Origin: Nitrospirae bacterium RIFCSPLOW2_12_42_9
GTDB taxonomy: Bacteria > Nitrospirota > 9FT-COMBO-42-15 > HDB-SIOI813
DNA: 13,065 nt
Reading direction: 5' to 3'
NCBI GenBank assembly: GCA_001805205.1
Contig: MHER01000171.1
Coordinates: 11,746-24,810, forward strand
The number at the start of each line of letters is the position of its first letter. The first letter of the stretch is position 1. Below the pieces are notes generated by a model. That model worked only from the letters and a program-made list of their open reading frames with translations. It ran no database searches and had not been told where the DNA came from. Positions 5,671 through 12,969 of this stretch are shown here, one piece after another. Position numbers and translations under genes: made by a program.

Positions 5671-7389
5671 ATGCCTGATAAGATAAAACACCTGCCACAG
5701 GAATTGATAAATCAGATTGCAGCCGGAGAGATAGTGGAAAGGCCTGCCTCAGTAATAAAGGAGCTTATTGAGAATTCAATAGATGCAGCGAGTACACATA
5801 TCGTTATTAAGATGGAAAAGGGCGGCACAAAGCTTATATCTGTTTCTGATAATGGCATAGGAATGAGCAGCAGGGATGCCATGTTTGCCTTTGACAGGCA
5901 TGCAACAAGTAAGATTTCCTCAAAGGATGACCTGTTTAATATACATACACTCGGGTTCAGGGGTGAAGCCCTTGCCAGTATCGCTGCAGTGGCAAGGGTA
6001 AGGCTTAAGACAAGAGAAAGAGATTCAGATACAGGTACATATATAGAGATAGAAGGAGGCAAGCTGATAAACAATCTGAAGATTGGATGTCCTGCCGGGA
6101 CAGAGATAGATGTGAAGGATTTATTCTTTAACATACCTGTGAGAAAGGGCTTTCTAAAAAGTCCTACAACAGAGCTGGGACATATAATCAGCATAGTGAC
6201 CCATATTGCAGTCCCATATAATGAGGTGCATCTTACTTTAATCAATGCAGAAAGGGGAAACAGGGTACTCCTTGATTTTCCCCCTGTTAAGGGCATTGAA
6301 GAAAGGGTCTTTCAGATACATGGCGGTGATGTACTGGAAAAACTTGTTAATATATCCGGAAGCACAGATGGGTGCAGTATACATGGACTTGTCTCAAAGC
6401 CTTTCCTGACCTTTAACAGCAAAGAAAGCCAGATGCTTTTTGTTAATAACAGGTCAATCAGGAATCCTGCTCTTTCACATGCCATCCAGGCTGCATATCT
6501 GGATCTGATACCCAGGGACAGACACCCCCTGGTTTTTTTATTCATAGATATAGATCCGGGATCAATAGATGTTAATGTACATCCAACCAAGAGGGAAGTA
6601 AAATTCAGGGAAAGCAAATACATCCACAATATGGTAATAGATACTATAAGAAGCGGACTTAAGGCAAAACCTATAACTGAGGTGTGTGTCTATACAGGAG
6701 AGTTTGGGAGTAAAAAGTATGAGGTACATGAAGGTGCAGGAGAGATATTAAACAAGGAGATAGAGTTTCATGTCCAGGAGATATCCGAGGGGCCATACAT
6801 AAGGATACTTGGTCAAATCGGTGCACTTTTTATAGTCGCAGAGATAGACGGAGATTTAAATATCATAGATCAGCATGCAGCGCATGAAAGGATATTATAT
6901 GACAGGCTTAAAAAGGGACATATCTACGGCAGGGTTGATTCTCAAGGCCTGCTGATTCCTGAAACAGTAGAGATGACACTTGATAAGGCTCAGATATTGC
7001 TTCAGTATATTGCCCCCCTTAACAGACTGGGGTTTGATATAGAAGAGATGGGGGATAAATCTTTCATGATACGTGCCATCCCTGTGACCTTTGCCGGAGA
7101 AGACTCAGGGACACTCCTGACAGATATGACTGAAGAGATAATGGAGTGGGGGCTATCCCCTGGTAAGAATATGGAGCTCATAACTACTGAGAATATTATT
7201 AAGGCGCTCTTGAGCAAAAAGGCGTGCCACAGTGCGGTCAGGGCAAAAGGCCTCCTTTCAAATGGTGAAATGTCCTCCCTTTTAGCGAGCTTATTAAAGA
7301 CAGATATGCCATACACCTGTCCTCACGGGAGACCTGTTATTAAGAGGTTTTCATCTGAGGAACTCGCGAGGATGTTTGACAGGAAGTGA
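5671..7389 (+). CDS. mutL: MutL, DNA mismatch repair protein with endonuclease motif
   Basis: Links mismatch recognition by MutS to strand removal. The 572 residues begin with a GHKL ATPase: catalytic Glu31 and Asn35 in KELIENSIDA, DNGIG at 60-64, HATSKI at 77-82 and GFRGEA at 95-100. The transducer domain carries VNVHPTKREVKF at 301-312. A short linker at about 335-372 leads to the dimerisation domain with DQHAAHERILYD (400-411), ACHSAVRA (518-525) and CPHGRP (550-555). These are the metal-binding motifs of MutL proteins that nick DNA themselves, as in hosts without MutH. The usual final Glu of DQHA(X)2E(X)4E is Asp411. ATG 5671 has only a weak ribosome-binding site; the gene begins 18 bases after cpoB. 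The TGA overlaps miaA by four bases. Confidence 0.97.
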   Translation: MPDKIKHLPQELINQIAAGEIVERPASVIKELIENSIDAASTHIVIKMEKGGTKLISVSDNGIGMSSRDAMFAFDRHATSKISSKDDLFNIHTLGFRGEALASIAAVARVRLKTRERDSDTGTYIEIEGGKLINNLKIGCPAGTEIDVKDLFFNIPVRKGFLKSPTTELGHIISIVTHIAVPYNEVHLTLINAERGNRVLLDFPPVKGIEERVFQIHGGDVLEKLVNISGSTDGCSIHGLVSKPFLTFNSKESQMLFVNNRSIRNPALSHAIQAAYLDLIPRDRHPLVFLFIDIDPGSIDVNVHPTKREVKFRESKYIHNMVIDTIRSGLKAKPITEVCVYTGEFGSKKYEVHEGAGEILNKEIEFHVQEISEGPYIRILGQIGALFIVAEIDGDLNIIDQHAAHERILYDRLKKGHIYGRVDSQGLLIPETVEMTLDKAQILLQYIAPLNRLGFDIEEMGDKSFMIRAIPVTFAGEDSGTLLTDMTEEIMEWGLSPGKNMELITTENIIKALLSKKACHSAVRAKGLLSNGEMSSLLASLLKTDMPYTCPHGRPVIKRFSSEELARMFDRK

Positions 7390-8318
7390 TACCAATAATA
7401 GTAATAGTTGGACCGACTGCAGTTGGCAAGAGTGCTGCAGCGATGAACCTTGCGCTGCTCTTTGACACGGAGATCATCAGTGCGGACTCCATGCAGATAT
7501 ATAAAGGATTGGATATTGGCACAGCAAAGCCATCAGGAGAGAACCTGAGAAAGGTCCGGCATCACATGATCAGCATCATCGAACCTGATGTCAGATTCAG
7601 TACAGGTGAATTTGTCAAACAAGCCCGTCCGGTAATAGAAGATCTGAATAGCAAGGGCAGGATTCCAATAATAGTTGGCGGAACAGGTCTTTACATACGG
7701 GCACTGGCAGATGGACTGTGTGAGGCACCGAGGGCAGACTGGAATATCAGGAAGAGTTTATATAATGAGGAAGAGGTGCATGGGAAAGGTCATCTCCATA
7801 ATAGATTATCAGCTATCGATCCGGTGTCTGCAGGGAAGATTAAACAGAATGATACAGTCAGGATAGTACGGGCTTTAGAGGTATACGAATCAACAGGTAT
7901 CCCTTTGTCAGAGATACAGAAAGGTCATGGTTTCAGTGAGAGAAGTTATGATATGTTTATAGCCGGGCTTACAATGGACCGGAAGAAGCTGTATAAAAAG
8001 GTAGAGGAAAGGGTTGACGGCATGGTGGAGCAAGGGCTTGAATATGAAGTAAGGAGGCTGATGGACAGGGGCGGAGACTCTCTCCCGGCCATGCAGGGTC
8101 TTGGATACAAACAGTTTGCAGGCTATATCAAAGGAGAGTATAGTCTTGAGGAGGCTGTTCGTTTGCTAAAAAGGGATACAAAGAGATATGCAAAGAGGCA
8201 GCTTACATGGTTCCGCAGGGATGAGCGGATAAGGTGGTATTCAGTCAGGGATGATATGTCACATATGGAGGAGATAAGATTAAACACCGTTAAATTTTTT
8301 GAAAGGAGCGGCCCATGA
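7386..8318 (+). CDS. miaA: MiaA, tRNA dimethylallyltransferase
   Basis: Transfers the dimethylallyl group of DMAPP to N6 of A37 in tRNAs reading U-starting codons, the first step towards ms2i6A. The 310 residues match the family (about 300-316). Visible motifs are the P-loop GPTAVGKS at 9-16, DSMQIYKGLDIGTAKPS at 34-50 with the general-base Asp, GGTGLYIRAL at 98-107, and the C-terminal KRYAKRQLTWFRRD tRNA-binding stretch. The start is GTG 7386 in a GTGA overlap with mutL; the TGA overlaps the hfq ATG in the same way. The mutL-miaA-hfq order is shared with enterobacteria and points to translational coupling. Confidence 0.97.
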   Translation: MIPIIVIVGPTAVGKSAAAMNLALLFDTEIISADSMQIYKGLDIGTAKPSGENLRKVRHHMISIIEPDVRFSTGEFVKQARPVIEDLNSKGRIPIIVGGTGLYIRALADGLCEAPRADWNIRKSLYNEEEVHGKGHLHNRLSAIDPVSAGKIKQNDTVRIVRALEVYESTGIPLSEIQKGHGFSERSYDMFIAGLTMDRKKLYKKVEERVDGMVEQGLEYEVRRLMDRGGDSLPAMQGLGYKQFAGYIKGEYSLEEAVRLLKRDTKRYAKRQLTWFRRDERIRWYSVRDDMSHMEEIRLNTVKFFERSGP

Positions 8319-8581
8319 GCAGACCAACATTTAATTTGCAGGACCAGTTTTTAAATCATCTTAGAAAAGAGAGGACACCGGTGACTGTCCATATCTTAAA
8401 TGGCACAAAGATTACAGGCATTATTAGAGGATTTGATAATTTCAGTATCTTATTGAAAGGGGAGAACCAGCATTTCATATACAAGCACTCTGTTGCCCTT
8501 ATTGTTCCCAAGAAGGCCATAAGAGATTTTGATATGAAGGAACATGAAGAAAGGAAGATGGAAGAGGTTGTTAATGTCTGA
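8315..8581 (+). CDS. hfq: Hfq, RNA chaperone
   Basis: Sm-like protein that forms hexameric rings and pairs small RNAs with mRNAs. At 88 residues it has the Sm fold at about 8-66 and a short charged tail. Proximal-face residues are present: Gln9 and Asp10 in NLQDQFLN, Lys57 and His58 in YKHS. The arginine-rich rim reads RKER at 17-20. Where E. coli has Tyr25 on the distal A-rich RNA face, this protein has His26. The Sm1 segment (GFDNFSILLKGENQHFIYKH) looks closer to Bacillus-type Hfq than to E. coli. ATG 8315 overlaps the miaA stop and has a strong AGGAG (8304-8308) six bases upstream, so it may also be translated independently. Confidence 0.97.
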   Translation: MSRPTFNLQDQFLNHLRKERTPVTVHILNGTKITGIIRGFDNFSILLKGENQHFIYKHSVALIVPKKAIRDFDMKEHEERKMEEVVNV

Positions 8582-8609
8582 AAAGGCGGGTTAGGGGAGG
8601 ATTTGATAA

Positions 8610-9473
8610 ATGTCAAATGTGGAAATTGGTGTAATCGGTGGAAGCGGTCTGTACAAGATGGAAGGGCTCGAGGGAGTAGAAGAGATTGAGCTGAGTACTC
8701 CTTTTGGACAGCCATCTGATAAATTCATTGTTGGAGAATTAATTGGAAAAAGGATAGCCTTCCTCCCCAGGCATAAAAGAGGGCATACCATTCAACCCGC
8801 TGATTTGAACTTCAGGGCCAATATATACGGGATGAAAGAACTCGGCGTGGAGAGGATAATATCTGTAAGTGCAGTAGGGAGTATGAAAGAAGGCATACAC
8901 CCTAAGGACATAGTAATACCGGATCAATTCTATGATAATACGAAGCGCCGTGTCAGTACATTCTTCGGCGATGACATTGTTGCCCATGTATCACTTGCAG
9001 ACCCTGTTTGCCCTGTTCTTTCCGGGATACTGTATCAATCAGCGGTTACGGCAGGTGCTAAGGTACACAGGGGCGGCGTTTATTTATGTATAGAAGGTCC
9101 GCAATTCTCAACGCGTGGTGAGTCACTAATCTATAAAAAATGGGGTGTGGACATTATTGGAATGACCAATGTGACAGAGGCCAAACTTGCAAGGGAGGCA
9201 GAGATATGCTATGCAACGATTGCACTTGTCACAGATTATGATTGCTGGCATAAGGAAGAGGCAGCAGTTACAGCAGACGCTATAATCGGGATATTGAATC
9301 AGAATGTGGAGACTTCAAAGAGGATTATAAAAGAGGCAGTTGGTGATATCAAGGGAAGTCGCGGCTGCATCTGCGCCTCGGCAATGAGTAATGCCATTAT
9401 CACGTCACCTGATAAGATTCCATCTGAAACTAAGGAGAGGCTGAAACTGATTATAGGGAAATATGTGAAATAA
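8610..9473 (+). CDS. mtnP: S-methyl-5'-thioadenosine phosphorylase (MTAP)
   Basis: Cleaves 5'-methylthioadenosine, the by-product of polyamine and other SAM-dependent reactions, with phosphate to adenine and 5-methylthioribose-1-phosphate. The 287 residues follow the trimeric MTAP/PNP fold: GGSG at 10-13, phosphate-site PRHKRGH at 53-59, VSAVGS at 86-91, GPQFSTRGES at 163-172, GMTNVTEAKLAREAE at 184-198 and TDYDCWH at 208-214. The Asp pair 209/211 corresponds to the aspartates that select 6-aminopurines in human MTAP; 6-oxopurine enzymes carry Asn there. ATG 8610 has a strong AGGGGAGG (8593-8600) nine bases upstream and follows hfq by 28 bases. Methylthioinosine phosphorylase is a less likely alternative. 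Confidence 0.93.
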   Translation: MSNVEIGVIGGSGLYKMEGLEGVEEIELSTPFGQPSDKFIVGELIGKRIAFLPRHKRGHTIQPADLNFRANIYGMKELGVERIISVSAVGSMKEGIHPKDIVIPDQFYDNTKRRVSTFFGDDIVAHVSLADPVCPVLSGILYQSAVTAGAKVHRGGVYLCIEGPQFSTRGESLIYKKWGVDIIGMTNVTEAKLAREAEICYATIALVTDYDCWHKEEAAVTADAIIGILNQNVETSKRIIKEAVGDIKGSRGCICASAMSNAIITSPDKIPSETKERLKLIIGKYVK

Positions 9474-9478
9474 GGATC

Positions 9479-9530
9479 CCCTTACCCTTCCCTCCTCCAA
9501 TAAGGGTGAGGGATAAAGGTGAGGAGGGAT
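9479..9530. repeat. Interleaved inverted repeats in the mtnP-pfkB gap
   Basis: CCCTTACCCTT (9479-9489) can pair with AAGGGTGAGGG (9502-9512) with one G-T wobble. TCCCTCCTC (9489-9497) can pair with GAGGAGGGA (9521-9529) without mismatch. The arms alternate A-B-A'-B', so the two stems either compete or form a pseudoknot. The purine-rich halves 9502-9514 and 9515-9530 are near direct repeats. No T-run follows, so it is not an ordinary terminator. It resembles CT-rich/AG-rich palindromes scattered in many environmental genomes, from memory only. Confidence 0.65.
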
Positions 9531-9556
9531 ATCTGAAAATGCATAGCGAGCGCAAT

Positions 9557-9580
9557 CCCCGTAGCTTGCTGCAGGGAGCT
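9557..9580. repeat. Imperfect palindrome upstream of the PfkB kinase gene
   Basis: CCC (9558-9560) plus GTAG (9561-9564) pair with CTGC (9569-9572) and GGG (9574-9576), with A9573 bulged and a CTTG loop. The stretch around CCCCGTAGCTTGCTGC looks like a worn copy of a better GC palindrome. It ends seven bases before the AGGAGG (9587-9592) that serves the kinase gene at 9597. With the repeat at 9479-9530 it accounts for most of the 123-base gap, where I see no gene. Confidence 0.5.
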
Positions 9581-9596
9581 TCAAACAGGAGGTTAT

Positions 9597-10523
9597 ATGA
9601 GTCTGTTAGTTGTTGGGTCAGTTGCGTTTGACAGTGTTAAGACCCCTTTCGGTGAGGCAGAGGAGATACTCGGAGGTTCAGCAACATATTTTTCCACTGC
9701 TGCGAGCTATTTTACAGAAGTAAATCTGGTTGCAGTCGTAGGTGAGGACTTTCCTTCACAACATGTAAATTTTCTAAAAAGCCGGGGGATTAATACAGAC
9801 GGGCTTGAGAAACAGGATGGCAAGACCTTCAGGTGGAAAGGGGAGTATGGCTATCAGTTAAATGAGGCCCAAACGCTTGAGACACATCTTAATGTATTTG
9901 AAAGTTTTAAGCCCTTACTACCACAGTCCTATAGAGATTCAGAGGGTGTATTTCTGGCAAATATAAATCCTGAACTCCAGACCGATGTCCTGAATCAGGT
10001 AACGTCCCCGAAGATTATAGCCTGTGACACCATGAATTTCTGGATATCCGGCAAAAGGGATGCATTACTTAAAACACTTGAACATGTCGATATACTTATT
10101 ATAAACGATGGAGAGGCAAGACAGCTCGCAATGGAGGCGAACCTTGTGAAGGCAGCAAGGATTATAAGATCATATGGCCCGAAACATCTTATAATTAAGA
10201 GAGGGGAGTATGGCGCCCTGATGTTCAATTCACAGAGTATATTTGCAGCGCCTGCATATCCACTTGAGAATGTCTTTGATCCAACAGGTGCAGGTGACAG
10301 TTTTGCCGGAGGATTTATGGGTTATCTTTTAAATACGCGTAATTTTTCAGAGTCTAACATGAGACAGGCGGTAATATTCGGCAGTGTAATGGCATCCTTT
10401 GTTGTAGAGGATTTCAGCCTGAACAGGATAAAGACTCTTGACTATAACGAGATACATAACAGATACAGGGAATTTAAGCAACTGACACACTTTGAGGAAT
10501 CGGCAGAGATATTCAGACAATAA
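9597..10523 (+). CDS. PfkB/ribokinase-family sugar or nucleoside kinase
   Basis: ATP-dependent kinase of the ribokinase superfamily, cytoplasmic, substrate unknown. In 308 residues it shows the N-terminal substrate motif LGGSATYFS (25-33), the NDGE magnesium/phosphate motif at 170-173, KRGEYGA at 201-207, and the C-terminal signature DPTGAGDSFAGGF (228-240) with the anion hole and catalytic Asp234. Family members phosphorylate sugars (ribose, fructose-6-P) or nucleosides (adenosine, inosine, cytidine). Lying between MTA phosphorylase and a purine nucleoside phosphorylase, a role in nucleoside or pentose salvage is a reasonable inference. MTAP already yields a phosphorylated sugar, so this is not simply the methylthioribose kinase step. 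The ATG has AGGAGG only four bases upstream. Palindromes flank it on both sides, so it may be a separately acquired unit. Confidence 0.85.
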   Translation: MSLLVVGSVAFDSVKTPFGEAEEILGGSATYFSTAASYFTEVNLVAVVGEDFPSQHVNFLKSRGINTDGLEKQDGKTFRWKGEYGYQLNEAQTLETHLNVFESFKPLLPQSYRDSEGVFLANINPELQTDVLNQVTSPKIIACDTMNFWISGKRDALLKTLEHVDILIINDGEARQLAMEANLVKAARIIRSYGPKHLIIKRGEYGALMFNSQSIFAAPAYPLENVFDPTGAGDSFAGGFMGYLLNTRNFSESNMRQAVIFGSVMASFVVEDFSLNRIKTLDYNEIHNRYREFKQLTHFEESAEIFRQ

Positions 10524-10526
10524 CAG

Positions 10527-10545
10527 GTCAGGCTTCCAGCCTGAC
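10527..10545. repeat. Perfect palindrome in the pfkB-TPR gap
   Basis: GTCAGGCT (10527-10534) and AGCCTGAC (10538-10545) form an 8-bp perfect stem with a TCC loop, three bases after the kinase stop codon. No T-run follows, so termination is unlikely. It may stabilise the upstream RNA 3' end or be a small dispersed palindrome. The ribosome-binding site AGAGGGG (10546-10552) of the next gene begins directly at its right edge, so folding could affect that gene's translation. Confidence 0.6.
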
Positions 10546-10561
10546 AGAGGGGCATTTTCAA

Positions 10562-11329
10562 ATGATAAAACCTAAACAGATAATATTACTCGTAATCCTT
10601 TCTCTATTTCTTATTTCCGCCTGCGGGATCACACAGACCGGCATAAAGAAAGAGCGCGAGGCAGAGGTGCACTACAAATTAGGATGGGCTCACCTCAATG
10701 AGAATAACCTGCAATTGGCCTTCATTGAATTCCAGCAGGCAATTGAATTCAATCCAAATGATAAGACCTACCACTATATGAATGGCTATGTCCTCCTCAA
10801 GATGGACAAACTCCAGGGGGCAGTTGATTCCTTTAAGAAGGCACTCACCATTGATCCATCATACTCTGATGCCAGGACTAACCTGGGCATTGTGTATGGT
10901 AAGATGGACCAATGGGATGATGCCATAAATGAATTTAACAAGGCATTAAGTAATCCGAAGTATACTACACCCCAGATAGCTCATTATAATCTTGGTTATG
11001 TCTATTTCAATAAGGGTGACTATCAGTCAGCAATAGTTGAGTTTAAAGAGGCTGCAAAGATTCAACCCGAGATCGCCATGTTTTATCAATTGCTTGGTAA
11101 TTCATATACAAAGTTAGACATGACAAAAGATGCCATTACTGCCTATGAGGAGGCCAAAAGGCTTGATCCAGCCAATGTTGATATCTATTATAATCTTGGT
11201 TTTGCATATTATAAGGAGGAGAAGAGGTCAGAGGCCATGAATGCCTTTAAAAAGGTTGTTGAATTAGCTCCCGATAGTACTGCAGCAGAAGAATCAATGA
11301 AATACATTGACATCCTTAAGGAGAAATAA
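10562..11329 (+). CDS. TPR-repeat lipoprotein, PilF/PilW-like
   Basis: A 255-residue predicted lipoprotein. The signal peptide (MIKPKQ, hydrophobic 7-20) ends in LISAC with the acylated cysteine at 21; Gly at +2 predicts outer-membrane localisation. From about 37 to 250 it is about six consecutive tetratricopeptide repeats, e.g. AEVHYKLGWAHLNENNLQLA, ARTNLGIVYGKMDQWDDAI and VDIYYNLGFAYYKEEKRSEA. The size, lipobox and a rodZ-like gene 13 bases downstream match the pilF/pilW-rodZ pair of gammaproteobacteria, where PilF/PilW assembles the type IV pilus secretin. No other pilus gene is in the window, so a general scaffold lipoprotein is equally possible. The ribosome-binding site AGAGGGG lies nine bases before ATG 10562. 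Confidence 0.85.
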   Translation: MIKPKQIILLVILSLFLISACGITQTGIKKEREAEVHYKLGWAHLNENNLQLAFIEFQQAIEFNPNDKTYHYMNGYVLLKMDKLQGAVDSFKKALTIDPSYSDARTNLGIVYGKMDQWDDAINEFNKALSNPKYTTPQIAHYNLGYVYFNKGDYQSAIVEFKEAAKIQPEIAMFYQLLGNSYTKLDMTKDAITAYEEAKRLDPANVDIYYNLGFAYYKEEKRSEAMNAFKKVVELAPDSTAAEESMKYIDILKEK

Positions 11330-11342
11330 AAAAACAGGTCAT

Positions 11343-12128
11343 ATGGAAACAGTAGGGGAGCATCTTAAAAGGGTTAGAAAGACATGCGGGTACAGTATAG
11401 ATGATGTCGCACGTGTCACCAGGATAAATCTACGCTACCTTGAGGCCATAGAGAACGATGACTTTTCAAGGCTCCCCGAAGATATATTTATCCTTGGATT
11501 TTTACGGTCATACGCGAGATTCCTTGGCATAAATGAGCAGGAGATTATCAGCAGATTTAAGGAAAAAGGCGGATCAGAGACACATGGTGTTGATTTACAG
11601 GGACCAGAAGAAGGGACACGGGTTAAAGAGAATGGCCTTCCTGATTTTATTAAAAATATAAAGATCATATTGCCTGTAGGATTAGGATTAATATCCTTAT
11701 TGTTTGTCCTTATTATTTTTTCAGGAAACAGGGAGAACTATACAGTACAGAGTTCCAATAGTATCCAGGATAATGGAGTAGAAAAAAACATGATAGAACC
11801 TGAGGAAAAACAAGAGATAAAAAATGAGGTAAAAAATTCTTTAAAACAAAATGAGGCAGCTAAAAAAGCGTTAGAACCTGTTCTGATAAAGATATTTGCA
11901 AAAGATCTTACATGGGTACAGGTAAGGATTGATGAGAAAGAGGTCAAAGAAGCGCTTATGAAACCAGGCGAAGTAGTATCATGGAATGCAGAGGGTAAGA
12001 TTACTATGATACTCGGAAATGCCGGTGGCGTTAATGTAGAGGTCAATGGTAAGGCACAGGAACCTGTTGGTAAAAGTGGAGAGGTTGTCAGGGATATTGC
12101 AATAACAAGCGCCGGGGTATCGAGGTGA
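11343..12128 (+). CDS. rodZ: RodZ-like protein: N-terminal HTH, one membrane helix, C-terminal DUF4115
   Basis: RodZ ties the MreB cytoskeleton to the membrane-embedded wall-elongation machinery and helps set rod shape. From ATG 11343 the 261 residues give a cytoplasmic HTH_25 domain at about 3-72 (VGEHLKRVRKTCGYSIDDVA, then RINLRYLEAIENDDFSRLPEDIFILGFLRSYARFLG). A transmembrane helix follows at about 108-127, a charged Lys/Glu linker at about 130-168, and a beta-rich DUF4115-type domain from about 170 (IKIFAKDLTWVQVRIDEKEV, then KPGEVVSWNAEG). An in-frame TTG at 11307 lies inside the TPR gene and is rejected. AGG at 11336-11338 is a weak ribosome-binding site. The TGA overlaps the next gene's GTG by four bases. 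No mreB is present to confirm a shape role. Confidence 0.88.
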   Translation: METVGEHLKRVRKTCGYSIDDVARVTRINLRYLEAIENDDFSRLPEDIFILGFLRSYARFLGINEQEIISRFKEKGGSETHGVDLQGPEEGTRVKENGLPDFIKNIKIILPVGLGLISLLFVLIIFSGNRENYTVQSSNSIQDNGVEKNMIEPEEKQEIKNEVKNSLKQNEAAKKALEPVLIKIFAKDLTWVQVRIDEKEVKEALMKPGEVVSWNAEGKITMILGNAGGVNVEVNGKAQEPVGKSGEVVRDIAITSAGVSR

Positions 12129-12952
12129 AAACTGCAGTCAACAGGTCAGCCCGGGATGCAGCCGCATATATAAAGGCAAAGAAAGATAAATCACCTTCCA
12201 TAGGGATAATCACCGGTTCCGGTTTGGACTTCGCAGGCCTTATTGAAAGAGGAGATGAAATACCGTATAAAGAAATACAGGGATTTCCATGTTCTAAGGT
12301 GAGAGGGCATAAGAACAGGGTAATGATAGGGAAGTGTGGAGGTGAAAATGTTATTATCCTTCAGGGGAGAGTTCATTATTATGAAGGTTATTCTATGGAA
12401 GATATTACCTTTCCTGTGAAAGTTCTGTCAGAGATAGGAGTTAAAAATATTATTTTAACCAATGCAGCAGGAAGTATGAAAACATTTCTGAAACCGGGTG
12501 ACTTTATGGTCATCAATGACCATATAAACCTTACGGGAATTAACCCTCTGAGGGGACTCCCTGATCATAAAGACCGCTCACGGTTTGTTGATATGTCACA
12601 GGCGCATGACAGAGATCTTATTAATAAAACTCTTGAATTAGGGTTTGGAATGGGAATAATGCTGCACTGTGGTGTGCTCGCAGCAGTATCCGGACCATCT
12701 TACGAGACACCGGCAGAGATTCAGATGATAAGGACTCTGGGTGCAGATGCAGTATGCATGTCAACAATACCGGAGGTTATAATGTCGAGATATCTTGGTA
12801 TGAAGGTATTGGGGCTGTCTGTGATAACAAATTATGCGGCTGGATTGGGTACCTCTTCATTAAGACATGAAGAGGTTGTAAAAGTTGCAAGATCACGCAG
12901 TAAAGATGCTGTAAGACTTCTCTCAGCTATTATAAAATATATGCCGGTTTAG
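12125..12952 (+). CDS. punA: Purine nucleoside phosphorylase, class I trimeric type
   Basis: Cleaves purine ribo- and deoxyribonucleosides with phosphate to the base and (deoxy)ribose-1-phosphate, for purine salvage in the cytoplasm. All main catalytic positions of the human enzyme have counterparts in the 275 residues: Ser32 in GSGL, His62 in RGHKNR, Arg82, His84, Tyr86 and Glu87 in GRVHYYEGY, Asn113 in LTNAAGS, Glu194 in GPSYETPAEI, Met212 and Asn236 in VITN. That Asn, rather than the Asp of the MTA enzyme upstream, predicts preference for guanosine/inosine. The usual GMSTVPE reads CMSTIPE (Cys211). GTG 12125 sits in a GTGA overlap with rodZ, with GGGG (12114-12117) seven bases upstream. 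Only about 20-25% similar by eye to the mtnP product, so not a recent duplicate. Confidence 0.94.
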   Translation: MKTAVNRSARDAAAYIKAKKDKSPSIGIITGSGLDFAGLIERGDEIPYKEIQGFPCSKVRGHKNRVMIGKCGGENVIILQGRVHYYEGYSMEDITFPVKVLSEIGVKNIILTNAAGSMKTFLKPGDFMVINDHINLTGINPLRGLPDHKDRSRFVDMSQAHDRDLINKTLELGFGMGIMLHCGVLAAVSGPSYETPAEIQMIRTLGADAVCMSTIPEVIMSRYLGMKVLGLSVITNYAAGLGTSSLRHEEVVKVARSRSKDAVRLLSAIIKYMPV

Positions 12953-12969
12953 CTTACCTTTGTTAATAA

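Noticed and set aside
5712..6296. 194-codon open frame on the minus strand inside mutL
   Set aside because: It is antisense to well-conserved MutL ATPase motifs and its translation shows no recognisable domain; a shadow of biased codon use.
9474..9596. Riboswitch upstream of the kinase gene
   Set aside because: I cannot match the structure to any riboswitch class; palindromic repeats explain the sequence better.
11307..11342. TTG upstream start for the rodZ-like gene
   Set aside because: It lies within the end of the TPR gene; ATG 11343 gives the usual RodZ beginning just before the HTH.
12953..12969. Terminator between the convergent genes at the right end
   Set aside because: The gap is AT-rich but has no convincing GC stem with a T-run on either strand.
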